A stretch of DNA of 64,000 bases from Timema cristinae. Taxonomy: Eukaryota > Arthropoda > Insecta > Phasmatodea > Timematidae. The stretch is taken from NCBI GenBank assembly GCA_039000515.1, contig JBCFYV010000935.1, positions 64,327,109 to 64,391,108 on the forward strand, read 5' to 3'. A model generated the notes under the pieces. That model had not been told where the DNA came from, ran no database searches, and saw only the letters and a list, made by a program, of their open reading frames with translations. The position numbers and the translations under genes are program-made. Shown piece by piece: positions 31,701 through 43,430 of this stretch (positions within the stretch are counted from its first letter, which is position 1; every line of letters starts with the position of its first letter).

Positions 31701-31859
31701 GTAGGCGAGCCACCCCCACCTTTGAACAATCTTTGTTATTTAAACCAAATCATGCACAAATAAAACATGTACACCTTACAAGACGTGGTTTGTCATGACG
31801 TGTTTTTTAGGGCAATGCAATCTTGTCGGGTTCCGTCCGCACTAGTCACTTCAGTTTGT

Positions 31860-31920
31860 GTAGTGTACATTGGTTGCCCGTGGCAACTTAAAATGTCCGC
31901 GTTGTCATAGAAACCACGCA
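31860..31920. promoter_or_regulatory. Pair of X-box-like sites
   Basis: GTTGCCCGTGGCAAC (31873-31887; perfect GTTGCC/GGCAAC arms, 3-base spacer) and GTTGTCATAGAAAC (31901-31914) lie within 45 bp. No gene start was recognised near them. Confidence 0.4.
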
Positions 31921-32159
31921 CACAATCATTGGAAAGGGAAAGGGGCTGGGGGTGGGAACCTCTTTGCAGATTATTTCCACCCCTTTTCTTCGTGCGCAAG
32001 CATGATGGCCTAGACAGAACCGCTATCTATAGTGAGATTATTGTGAAAAGAAACTACAACCTTTTTTTTGTGTGCGTGGGGTTCCCGTTGATAACGTTCT
32101 AATTTATAATTAGTACCATATTTTAATCCTTACTATTACCCATCTGGTCTCCTAATAGC

Positions 32160-32305
32160 TGCATTCCAACCCTTCCCTGCTCTTCTGAGGCTGAATTAAA
32201 AAGTAAATGGGGAGAGTGCATCTCTTTGTTCCAACTCCTCCCTGATATTCTGAGGCTGAATTAAAAAGTAAATGGGGAGAGTGCATCTCTTTGTTCCAAC
32301 CCATT
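32160..32305. repeat. Tandem duplication, about 72 bp x 2
   Basis: CTGAGGCTGAATTAAAAAGT and the following AAATGGGGAGAGTGCATCTC occur twice in direct orientation with few differences. Confidence 0.9.
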
Positions 32306-32659
32306 ATGTATTTCGAAAGTACCTGATGATTGACATCCAACCAGTACCCCGCCACGCGTATCAGTCAAACATACCTCAATCAGAATGACAAGTTTTTTTG
32401 GATATCCAAAACTTAACTAAAATCTATGGACTGGATATAACTAGCTCATGATAGGGATAGATGGTCTACTTTCGAGATCTTTAAAGCCATAGTATTATGT
32501 TGTAAATATTTATAGTATTTTGACCAGAATATAAAAATTAGTGTTGTTTATTTTATAAAGTCAAAAAAGGTCTCCTCGTATCGGACTATTGTTTATTTAT
32601 TCCGGCTTTAGGGTCATCCATTAACCACAAAACGTTAATGAGAAGGGGTAATAGGATGG

Positions 32660-34832
32660 CGGAGAGCTCTAATGTCTACACGGTGTTACATGGGGGAGCT
32701 CTAATATCTACATGGTGTTACATGGGGGAGCTCTAGTGTCTACATGGTGTTACATGGGGGAGCTCTAGTGTCTACACGGTGTTACATGGGGAGTTCTAGT
32801 GTCTACACGGTGTTACATGGGGGTAGCTCTAATATCTACATGGTGTTACATGGGGGAGCTCTAGTGTCTACACGGTGTTACATGGGGGAGCTCTAGTGTC
32901 TACATGGTGTTACATGGGTGAGCTCTAGTGTCTACATGGTGTTACATGGGGAGTTCTAGTGTCTACACGGTGTTACATGGGGGAGCTCTAGTGTCTACAT
33001 GGTGTTACATAGGGGAGTTCTAGTGTCTACACGGTGTTACATGGGGGAGCTCTAATGTCTACATGGTGTTACATGGGAGAGCTCTAATGTCTACATGGTG
33101 TTACATGGGGTAGCTCTAATATCTACATGGTGTTACATGGGGGAGCTCTAGTGTCTACACGGTGTTACATGGGGGAGCTCTAGTGTCTACATGGTGTTAC
33201 ATGGGGAGCTCTAATGTCTACATGGTGTTACATGGGGTAGCTCTAATATCTACATGGTGTTACATGGGGTAGCTCTAGTGTCTACATGGTGTTACATGGG
33301 GAGCTCTAATGTCTACACGGTGTTACATGGGGTAGCTCTAATGTCTACACGGTGTTACATGGGGGTAGCTCTAATATCTACATGGTGTTACATGGGGGAG
33401 CTCTAGTGTCTACACGGTGTTACATGGGGGAGCTCTAGTGTCTACATGGTGTTACATGGGAGACTCTAATGTCTACATGGTGTTACATGGGGTAGCTCTA
33501 ATATCTACATGGTGTTACATGGGGTAGCTCTAGTGTCTACACGGTGTTACATGGGGAGCTCTAATGTCTACAAGGTGTTACATGAGGGAGTTCTAGTGTC
33601 TACACGGTGTTACATGGGGGAGCTCTAGTGTCTACATGGTGTTACATAGGGGAGTTCTAGTGTCTACACGGTGTTACATGGGGGAGCTCTAATGTCTACA
33701 TGGTGTTACATGGGAGAGCTCTAATGTCTACATGGTGTTACATGGGGTAGCTCTAATATCTACATGGTGTTACATGGGGGAGCTCTAGTGTCTACACGGT
33801 GTTACATGGGGGAGCTCTAGTGTCTACATGGTGTTACATGGGGAGCTCTAATGTCTACATGGTGTTACATGGGTAGCTCTAATATCTACATGGTGTTACA
33901 TGGGGTAGCTCTAGTGTCTACACGGTGTTACATGGGGAGCTCTAATGTCTACAAGGTGTTACATGAGGGAGTTCTAGTGTCTACACGGTGTTACATGGGG
34001 GAGCTCTAGTGTCTACATGGTGTTACATAGGGGAGTTCTAGTGTCTACACGGTGTTACATGGGGGAGCTCTAGTGTCTACATGGTGTTACATGGGGAGCT
34101 CTAGTGTCTACACGGTGTTACATGGGGGAGCTCTAGTGTCTACATGGTGTTACATGGGTGAGCTCTAGTGTCTACATGGTGTTACATGGGGTAGCTCTAG
34201 TGTCTACAAGGTGTTACATGAGGGAGTTCTAGTGTTTACACGGTGTTACATGGGGGAGCTCTAGTGTCTACATGGTGTTACATGGGGTAGCTCTAATATT
34301 ACATGGTGTTACATGGGGGAGCTCTAGTGTCTACACGGTGTTACATGGGGGAGCTCTAATGTCTACAAGGTGTTACATGAGGGAGTTCTAGTGTTTACAC
34401 GGTGTTACATGGGGGAGCTCTAGTGTCTACATGGTGTTACATGGGTGAGCTCTAGTGTCTACATGGTGTTACATGGGGTAGCTCTAGTGTCTACATGGTG
34501 TTACATGGGGTAGCTCTAATATCTACATGGTGTTACATGGGGTAGCTCTAGTGTCTACACGGTGTTACATGGGGAGCTCTAATGCCTGCATGGTGTTACA
34601 TGGGGTAGCTCTAGTGTCTACACGGTGTTACATGGGGAGCTCTAATGTCTACATGGTGTTACATGGGGAGCTCTAATGTCTACATGGTGTTACATGGGGG
34701 GAGCTCTAATGTCTACATGGTGTTACATGGGGAAGCTCTAATGTCTACATGGTGTTACTTGGGGTAGCTCTAATATCTACATGGTGTTACATGGGGAGCT
34801 CTAATGTCTACACGGTTTTACATGGGGTAGTG
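32660..34832. repeat. Minisatellite M3', 31-bp unit, right array (inverted relative to M3)
   Basis: About 70 units containing GAGCTCTAATGTCTACATGG and TGTTACATGGGG. Variants (AATATC, AGTGTC, ACGGTG, AGGTG) are arranged in long blocks; a block around 33030-33300 reappears near 33670-33940, an offset of about 637 bp, showing higher-order duplication. The array ends near 34832. Confidence 0.98.
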
Positions 34833-35028
34833 TTATGTAATACAAAACTTATACTTAGTTTCTAAAGATAAAATAATATAGGTTGTTCATAAATAAAAAT
34901 AATTATTTAAATATTGTTATGGTTGTTATTTGAGATTATTTTAAAATTGATTTTGAGTTGTATTAAAAATGAGTTCATCTTTTAGTGGTCACAAGACCTT
35001 CCCTATAAAACAATAACATTATTTTTAA

Positions 35029-35262
35029 TAGCACCACGTTCTAATACCCGTTTGGGTTGTATGCTTGTGAACAAATTACGGTGTTGGGTTTAGGTATTAT
35101 GAAGGTTATATTACTAGGAAGTGTACCAGCATTTGCGTGGAGGGAGAGTAGAAAACCACTCTGGGGAAATAAAACTCAGTACACCGGACTGAGATTCGAA
35201 CCTTGATCTTCCCGTCTTCGGCAGTATAGCTCAACACGAAACTAGCGCGTTAGATGTCTACT
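35029..35262 (-). mobile_element. SINE family A, head-truncated
   Basis: Tail AGCACCACGTTCTAATACCC, body with GCATTTGCGTGGAGGGAGAG, head broken after AACTAGCGCGTTAGA. Confidence 0.8.
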
Positions 35263-36189
35263 TAGATGAGTGGGTGGGGGAAGGGTAAAAAAGTAACAAT
35301 AAAAAGCGTTACTTGGTGTATCGATGACCCCTTCGTAAGGTTGTTATGAAAAGATTTGCTTACTCGACTAAACAGGTGAACCAATCGTTGGCTATCACAG
35401 ATAAAAATATGATAATTCAGTGTGAGATTAATAGGTACAGTACAACAATAGAACACGCTAAGAGAATGAATCCATACAAAATGTGGGCTAATCAACTATA
35501 AACACACACGAATTTTTAGAAAATATACTTGCTAAAATTGTTAGTGTATCTATTGGGCATATGTGAATATCATGGAGGTTAATTACCCTGGAGAATAGAA
35601 AAGAAAGAGATACTTAAAATGACGTGACGACAATGAAATGTAGGAATTACAAATACAAGAAGCGTAAAGTTGGAAGTAGGAGAAGATTGTGAGTAACCAA
35701 TGTAAATAGAATATAAGATAACACCGGGCGCAGACAAACTAATCGGTTAAAAATCAGGTCACATTTTAGAACTTTATATAATATATAAACCGTTAAAATC
35801 CACACCAACGTCCAATTAATATCATTACTTTGATTGTTTTAAAAAATATGTAAGGCTGTTGGGCCTACTGGGTGACGTAAGCAATGACAAAGCCAAATTT
35901 ATCCAAGTGGCGCTATTTTTCTACTAACTTTAGAATGGTTGCAACGAGTGATGATAAAAACAAAAGCCTGAATTTTGATGACATGCCAACATTTTTTTAC
36001 ATCTCAAACCATGCTCAGATGTAGCATAAATTCTGTACATGATCCCCTGGATGTGGGAAAAAATATATATGTCATTCTTTAGTTTTTATGTCATATTTTT
36101 CTGATTTGCACCGTGTTTGAGTAAAAATTAGGTCACGATGTTGAATAGTATATCAGGATTTTAAATACAATCAATACAGTTGTCATGAA

Positions 36190-37170
36190 CTTTGTATCAC
36201 AGTTGTCTGAATGAGAAGATAAATGTAGGCCATGAGCTTTGTATCATAGTTGTCTGAATGATAAGATAAATAGGCCATAAACTTTGTATCACAGTTGTCT
36301 GAATGAGAAGATAATGTAGGTCATGAGCTTTGTATCATAGTTGTCTGAATGAGAAGATAATGTAGGCCATGAACTTTGTATCATAGTTGTCTGAATGAGA
36401 AGATAATGTAGGTCATGAGCTTTGTATCACAGTTGTCTGAATGAGAAGATAATGTAGGTCATGAGCTTTGTATCACAGTTGTCTGAATGAGAAGATAATG
36501 TAGGCCATGAACTTTGTATCACAGTTGTCTGAATGAGAAGTAATGTAGATGGAGCTTGTATCAAGTTTCTGAATGAAAGATAAGTAGGCCATGAACTTTG
36601 TATCACAGTTGTCTGAATGAGAAGATAATGTAGGCCATGAGCTTTGTATCACAGTTGTCTGAATGAGAAGATAATGTAGGCCATGAACTTTGTATCAAGT
36701 TGTCTGAATGAGAAGATAATGTAGGCCATGAACTTTGTATCACAGTTGTCTGAATGAGAAGATAATGTAGGCCATGAACTTTGTATCACAGTTGTCTGAA
36801 TGAGAAGATAATGTAGGCCATGAACTTTGTATCAAGTTGTCTGAATGAGAAGATAATGTAGCCATGAACTTTGTATCATAGTTGTCTGAATGAGAAGATA
36901 ATGTAGGCCATGAACTTTGTATCATAGTTGTCTGAATGAGAAGATAATGTAGGCCATGAACTTTGTATCATAGTTGTCTGAATGAGAAGATATGAGGTCA
37001 TTGTCAAGTCGATGAGAGTATGCAGCCATTGTATCATTGTTAAGAGAATGCTGCTTGTATCATAGTTGTCTGAATGAGAAGATAATGCAGGTGAATTTGT
37101 ACAGTTTCTATAAAAATAGGCCATGAACTTTGTATCACAGTGTGTCTGAATGAGAAGATAATGTAGCCAT
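36190..37170. repeat. Minisatellite M4, 46-bp unit
   Basis: About 21 units with GGCCATGAACTTTGTATCAC and AGTTGTCTGAATGAGAAGAT. Most units are over 90 percent alike, but those at about 36538-36592 and 36990-37115 have many small deletions. Confidence 0.97.
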
Positions 37171-37189
37171 AGTCTTTATTTCTGATTGT

Positions 37190-38478
37190 AATACACATTC
37201 TGTGACTGCAATATGCTAGAGAGGTTGCGTCGGGAGGGGTAGCTATTATCTGAAGTTCATATTTTGTAAATCAATGTTGGATGTAAGATTTGTGCTAAAA
37301 AGTCTTTTCATTTTCGTTGTATGCATTTGTTTATTTTAAGCAGATATTTGCGTTAGTCGCATGCGTTCATTAAGAGTTTTGTTCATATTTTTAGGTCATC
37401 AAAGTCAGGGAAGTGATAACAGTTTCTAACAAAGGCAATTTAATTTGGGATTTATTAAAAAGTTAATTTCAGGGTGCATCAGGGCAGGACAAGCGGGGAT
37501 TCGCTTCCCCAAAAGTAACAAATAATTTTAATAAATAATATGGAATATCCTAAAACAATAAATAGAGTAGAATAATGAAGCTGTGTCAAATACATAAGCT
37601 TAATTTTAAGGCTAACCAAACGACTTATTATTAAAAATATATACTGTTATATTAAAGATCGTTCCCCAAAATTCCATATTGAAAACATAAAACACATTTT
37701 CAATCCCTTTAAGAAAACATCAGGTACGCCACTGTTGAATTCGGTTTATATGTTTCCGGTTTGAACGAAACGACCAATAAGATTCATTTAATTGTTATTT
37801 TCGCGGGACGAGTCGAGCGCAGGCAGTGCTGGTTAGATACCACGTGACGGTTGTTACAATCCGATGTGAGATATTATTACGTGATCGTAAATTAATACCC
37901 GCGCGCCAGCCTCACTTTTGTCCCAGATTCTTGAATATTATATTCCCCCAGCGTTTCCTTTCAAGGACATGGCCTAACCAGCGTACCAACCTTTGAGAGA
38001 TACTCGTAAAAAGGAAACCAATAGCGGCTATCACACCCGCTTCAGTGGCCGCATGGTGTAAGGCGTCCCTCTCACAATAAGCTAAAGTCTGTTCAGCGTA
38101 GGAATGGTTTTCTGAAAGGCCTTCCTGAACAAAACAAAAGTGTTGTGACGTCATACGCTGCTGATGCCTTGGTGTAGATACCGGTAGGCAGTGTCGGGGT
38201 TTTTTCAAGGACACGGGGAGCGCGTTCGTTATCACTGTTATCAGCGCCACATCCCCTGTTCGTCACTACACAATCTCGCTACTTGCCGAGTTATCGACCA
38301 CGGTCATACTTACAGTCGAGATTCAAGTGTCGGCCAATCCTACATTTGACCTGAACTGCTTCTTAGGGGTCATCCATAAACGTCACGCTGTTAAAAAAAG
38401 GGAGGAAAGATAGTTCCACGCGAATGCGGGTGCACTTTAAATACAACCTTCTCATATCTACTACATTAGCTTAGTTAC
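37190..38478. other. No recognised gene; repeat debris and a GC-richer patch
   Basis: 37740-38300 is locally CpG-rich and contains a TGACGTCA (38146-38153) and CACGTGAC. A 112-codon minus-strand frame here has no domain and includes LINE-like (RLVRWLGHVLE) and SINE-like (HAATEAGV) pieces. 37470-37740 may be a worn transposon ending CAGTGGCGTACC on the minus strand. Confidence 0.4.
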
Positions 38479-38746
38479 AGTAAGTAGCCTATGGCTTCTT
38501 TGGTGCTGACTGACAGCTCACAGCTGACATCATATTTGATTCAGTATTTTGGTATATACAGTGATGCCTTGTTGGCTGTTCTTTGGTGCTGACTGACAGC
38601 TCACAGCCGACTTCTGACAGCCAACATTTAGGTATATACCTAAATTTTGAATGTCAGAAGTGACAACTGCTAAACACATGTTTTTGCAGATCATATGGTT
38701 CGTCTCGTCGTAGGGATACATAATTTGGTCTGGTAACTTTTCAAAG
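38479..38746. mobile_element. Foldback/MITE 'G', copy 2
   Basis: Shares TGGCTTCTTTGGTGCTGACT, AACATTTAGGTATATACCTA and GCAGATCATATGGTTCG with copy 1. Its left arm (TTTGGTGCTGACTGACAGCT) is present twice (38497 and 38580), an internal duplication; the right terminal arm is missing. Confidence 0.8.
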
Positions 38747-38883
38747 ACTATGCGTCTAGCCCGAACGCGGTGACAAGAGAAAAAAACCATACGAAACTAA
38801 GATAACGTATGAGAAATTAAAATGAAATGTCAAAATCTACATCCGCGGTGGGTACTAGTTATAAAGCCCGAGTTTCTTACCAT

Positions 38884-38960
38884 CTGAAAGGCCCTTTTTC
38901 ACACCAGAATTCGGTGATGTAAGATTTTGGTAGGAAACAGGGCCTTTCAGAAAGTTTTTC
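38884..38960. repeat. Short inverted repeat (CTGAAAGGCCCT)
   Basis: CTGAAAGGCCCT and AGGGCCTTTCAG are perfect inverse copies about 50 bp apart. The same CTGAAAGGCCCTTT lies at 27698, and a related interior (GATTTTGGTAGGAA) is near 42925, suggesting a small MITE family. Confidence 0.6.
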
Positions 38961-39159
38961 TTTTATTTAATTTGAGTTATTTATTGTGCACTTTCTGAAC
39001 CTAGTGATTAACATCAGAACACAAGAATTTCTATGAGCGAGAGTGAAAGAACCTAGCAATTTTCCCGGGAAAGGTATTTATTCTCACATACCTTCCAGGG
39101 TTATTTTACAAGCCACAATCGACATGGAACCCGACGGCTTCACTTTCCAACCGAAGGAA

Positions 39160-39275
39160 GTTGTGCTACGGATGTTTAACGTCCCGGGATAATCCGTCGA
39201 TCCCGGCTGGGTTTGAACCCACGAACATCGGGTCCTGGGGCGAGCACTTTACCCCAAGACCACTGAAAGTTGGTT
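39160..39275 (-). mobile_element. tRNA-like SINE head (other family)
   Basis: On the minus strand a B-box-like GGGTTCAAACCC and an A-box-like stretch occur in the right order about 50 bp apart, with no family A, B or C body. It may be a fourth SINE family. Confidence 0.4.
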
Positions 39276-39429
39276 GTATGAAAATCAGGTTAAATCATGT
39301 CGTACAAAAGGAGATGTTGTGTGCACACAACAGATCGTTGAGGAAGTATTAGCAATTTTTATAAACAAGAACAAGGTCACGTGTGTATTGTATCGGGATT
39401 GGAGGACCGATTTAATCGTTTGCTGACAT

Positions 39430-39810
39430 AATAGTGTACAAAATTGAAGAGGGGGGAGGAGGGGGAAGCGCATCCCGCGCAAGTGAACGAGATGCGAACG
39501 AAGCTACTTTTGTAACTCCCCTCCCCCTCCCGCACATCCTGAAAGGAGAATGACGTCATCAGTCGGCCCCACTCGCATCACATCTTACGTCACGTTGCCA
39601 TGACGACCGTGACGCCGGGTCTCCATGGCAACCACAAGCTGTACTCTCTCTGTGATAGCCGATGTCGCGGTGGACAAAAGCAACACATTCTCCTCGGGTC
39701 AATTTACTTTGACGTTCTTCCCCCACTCCCCCCAAGATAAACGAGAGGTGACATGAATTAGGACCTACTAATTTAAAATTACAGACAGCCCCTACCCTCG
39801 TCCCCAAAAA
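39430..39810. promoter_or_regulatory. CpG-richer island with CRE and two X-box-like sites
   Basis: TGACGTCA (39551-39558), GTTGCCATGACGAC (39594-39607) and GTCTCCATGGCAAC (39619-39632) lie within 82 bp in a stretch that is clearly richer in GC than its surroundings. No coding sequence was recognised; a candidate promoter or enhancer. Confidence 0.4.
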
Positions 39811-40029
39811 CTATATATTCAAAGATTCACCGATTTTTTTACAGTTTTTCCAGAAATAAATTTTCTGACAATTTTTTTTTGCAATTTTTCTTGTTAAATG
39901 ACGATTTTTCAGTTTATTATAAACATAACGTTTTTTTAATAAATAGTTGTACGAGTTTATTTTTTAGCTACTGTTTGCGGTGATGTGCAAACGTGACAAA
40001 AAAACATAAACATTGTGTAACCATGTCAA

Positions 40030-40350
40030 AAATTATTATTATTATTATTATTATTATTATCATCATCACCGCGTTTTACTACCCGTTTGGGTTATACGCA
40101 CTTACGCTAATGTGTAATGGTAGGGTGATTGTGAGATGAAATGGAGGACTAAGTTTAACGGGGGAATCCGAACCACGGTGGAGGCCCGGCATTCCCCACA
40201 TTCACAAGTGTGATTAATACACGTCTTGTCAGAGGTGAAGGAAGGGTTTGGCAATCAGATAAATCAGTGCCGGGACCGAGGATTGAACCCCGGACCCTCA
40301 GAACAGAAGTTTGACACCTTACCCTAGACCGCCAGGTCACCCAACGTTTA
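40030..40350 (-). mobile_element. SINE family B, full-length with (ATT)n end
   Basis: (ATT)n, then the tail ACTACCCGTTTGGGTTATAC, body and head CTAGACCGCCAGGTCACC. Confidence 0.9.
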
Positions 40351-40534
40351 GTTAAAATAACAAAGCAATGCATTTTGTTAACATGCTATAAACGAAGTAT
40401 ATACCCTTTTATTTGTTTCATTTAGGTGTAAATAAACGAATTTATTTTAAAAGTATTTATATGTTAAGATTTCCCCCTGTGTTTTCCAGCTCCCATGGCA
40501 CTTAGTGACACTTTAAAACGTTGGGTTTTTTTCC

Positions 40535-40775
40535 AGCACGTCTTAATACCCGTTCAGGTTTAGACCGTATGTACTAATTACACGAATATGTTAGGGATGA
40601 ATAAAGTTGAATTTGGAGACAGTGTACCCGCATTTGCGCGGAGGGATAAAACAGTTGAGGGGGAAAAAGTCCTCAGTACACCCGACCGGGATTCAAACCT
40701 TGATCTCCCCGTTATTGGTAGTCTAGTCTATTGAGACAGTGACACCTTAGACCATACAGGCACCGGTGAGGGTTA
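40535..40775 (-). mobile_element. SINE family A copy
   Basis: Tail AGCACGTCTTAATACCCGTT, body with CCGCATTTGCGCGGAGGGAT, head ending CAGGCACCGGTGAGGGT. Confidence 0.85.
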
Positions 40776-40911
40776 TTATTACTATCTTATGGTTTTACAA
40801 GCTTGGAAGTTTCCTCGAGCGACGCATACCATGAGATACACGTGCGGCCTCCGACAACCTTAAGCTTAGCACAGGCACAACATCCATCCCCCGACCGTTA
40901 ATTCATCACTG

Positions 40912-41178
40912 TGAGTCGGTCTAGGGGTAAGGTGTCACACTTCTATGCTGGAGGTCCGGGGTTCAATCCTCGGTCCCAGCACAGATTTATCTGATTTCCA
41001 AACCCTTCCTTCACCTCTGACAAGACATCTTGTGAATGTGGGAATGCCAGGCCTCCACCGTGGTTCGGATTCCACGTTAAACTGTAGGTCCTCCATTTCA
41101 TCTCACAATCACCCTACCATTACACTTTAGCGTAAGTGCGTATAACCCGAACGGGTAGTAAGACGCGGTGCTAATAAT
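40912..41178 (+). mobile_element. SINE family B with target duplication
   Basis: Head GTCGGTCTAGGGGTAAGGTG through the tail AACCCGAACGGGTAGTAAGA. It is flanked by ATCACTGTGAG on both sides (an 11-bp perfect duplication). Confidence 0.93.
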
Positions 41179-41199
41179 AATCACTGTGAGAGGAAGAAC

Positions 41200-41295
41200 C
41201 AATTATATATATTTCGGCCATGCCGGGAATCGAACCAAGGGACCATTTGCTCGGTAAGCACGCTAAGAGTGTCCCTTATAGGCTGTAGGGGAAGC
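41200..41295 (-). mobile_element. tRNA-like SINE head, probably family C
   Basis: The minus strand has GGTTCGATTCCCGGCATGG after CTTAGCGTGCTTACCGAGC, in the A-box/B-box order. The body is short or missing. Confidence 0.5.
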
Positions 41296-41502
41296 TCTTG
41301 TGACCAAACATCAGTTTCGCTATCAGCTAGTACACAAATCAGCGAGATACATGCCCATTAAATACTTCAAGGTTATCTTTCTATGAATCTAACTAGGCCA
41401 CAGATTGTGGACAAGGTTCAGACTTTAAATATCATGAAGCACCCATTGAAACTCTACTTTCCTCATATTATCTTTGACGTTAGTCCTGTTTTTATTTGAA
41501 AA

Positions 41503-42331
41503 AAGTGGCGGCTCGTGTATAGGCACTTCGGAACTGCAGCACCCCCTATTTACACTTGATATTATCAGTAATATTTAATATAATGATTCCTTTTTTCTTT
41601 AATTATTTCTTTATTTTTGTAGCACAGTATATACTCCTTAAGCTTAATTGTAAAGTGGTCAGGGTGACTAGGTACATAATGTCAGTACTTCAGTAGCCAT
41701 CCCCCAGTTTATTAAAAATATACAAAAAATCTTTGTATGGAACTGTGCGCTTCACAGTGCCGGCGACGTGGTGTTCGACTGTTGTGCGCATGCGCACATA
41801 TTAGGTGGTGGGGAGGGAGGTGGGACTGTCAGGTATAGAGAGCCCTGTTGCTCTCGCAGTGATGGTGGAAGTAAGTTTTTTTAACTCAAGTGTGTAGTGC
41901 TTAAAAACCGTGTATGATATTCTTAAATGTGATAAAGTGTAGAAAAGTGTATAATTAGATTATTATTATTCTGCTTCCAGCAATTCTATTTGATTTTTTT
42001 CGGGTATTTTATTTAATAGAAAGACTTAAATGCGCTTGCAGTACTTTCAATGGAGAAATATTTCAATTGTCATCCAGAGATCAAGGAGAAAATTATGGAA
42101 CTTTTTGCGCAAATTAAAACAAGAATGGATTTCATTTTTAAATGAATAGATCAAGCTTGAACTGTAACAATTTAAGTTAAAGTAAGTAAAAAAGATTTGT
42201 TTTGTTAGAATTTTATCAAGTTCCTGAATAAATTTTCTTTTTATACATATTTTCTTTCTTTTTACATAAAACAAAGGCTAAACATTTTCTAGAGCAGCAC
42301 CCCCACTAATTTTAGCTACGAGCCGCCACTG
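41503..42331. mobile_element. hAT-like non-autonomous element (829 bp)
   Basis: Begins AAGTGGCGGCTCGT and ends ACGAGCCGCCACTG, inverse copies apart from the first base. It is flanked by 8-bp duplications TTTGAAAA (41495-41502) and TTTCAAAA (42332-42339), differing once. A short interior frame at 42050-42144 (MEKYFNCHPEIKEKIMELFA) may be a coding remnant. 8-bp duplications and CAGTGGCGGC termini are typical of hAT. Confidence 0.85.
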
Positions 42332-43261
42332 TTTCAAAACTTTTTTTTTTAATTTATATAGTAAGTAAATATATGTGCACAGTTTGTCACCAAAGCCAGA
42401 AGAATGTATCGTCTATAAATTGTCGAGCCAACGTGTCTCATAAATGCTCCATCTGTTTTAAAAAATCATTGCGAACCTTTTAAAAGTTTTACATAAACAA
42501 TTCTTTTTTTAAAACAAAAGTTTTTTAAAACAAAACGTGCCATTTAGGACTTCATATAAAGGTAAATAAGAGGATGGCTCTGGTCTTTCCGCCCGGGGTA
42601 TGACATCCCTCCCCCTTTAAATCCGTCCAGTGCATAATAATGTTATGAGAGCTCACCGACTTTAACCACTGCGAATTGTTTTTTTCAATGGTTTTTGATC
42701 GAAATGTTGTGTTTTTTAAAGGGTGGGGTGGTTATTTAACGAATAGAAGTGCAGAAACACCCGTGAAGAAGGAAATAGCGTCGCTCTTTCTAATTTCTAT
42801 GTCGGCGGTTTATCACTAAATGAAGTAGGCCAAGGTTATCTATAATTCGCAAACAAGCTTACAAGCGAACCTTTGGATGACATGACACGACATACCTGGC
42901 AGATAAATTCCTAAAGCTATAGTATGATTTTGGTAGGAAGAACAGTAGAAGTTAGTTACTAAAATTGCTAAAACAATGTTAATATATTCATACATAAAGT
43001 CATGTCATCTACAGAGGTTACTTTTGATGGATATTATCAATACTTATCAAATAACACAAATAATATAAGAAAATGTTATCAATGTTGGCCGCAAATAAAT
43101 ATGTTTTGATTTTCTCTACCTTTCTTCCAACCAAAATCAGGGTATAGTTCCTCAAAACGCAAGAAACAATCATCGACATGAACAGAAATAAAGTAGTTTT
43201 ACGAATCTGAATGGAAATAAATATTCTTTGAAATAGACTTGTTTTAACTATAACTAAAACT

Positions 43262-43430
43262 GCTTCGGTGATCGGATGGTATGACGCGCTACTCTCGCAA
43301 TAAGCTAGACTGCCGATGACGGGGAGGGAGATCCGAGGTTCGAATCTCGGTCAGGTGTACTGAGGGTGTTTTTTCTAAAAATGATTTTCCACTCTCCCTC
43401 CGCGCAAATACGGGTTCAGTGGGGGGGTTG
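43262..43430 (+). mobile_element. SINE family A, tail-truncated
   Basis: Head TTCGGTGATCGGATGGTATG with ACTCTCGCAATAAGCTAGAC and B box GAGGTTCGAATCTCGG; stops after the body's GCGCAAATACGGGTTCA. Confidence 0.85.

Noticed and set aside
29100..34832. CRISPR-like array (31-bp repeats)
   Set aside because: There are no unique spacers; it is a head-to-tail minisatellite in animal DNA.
37912..38250. 112-codon minus-strand frame
   Set aside because: Composite of repeat-like pieces with no coherent protein signature.
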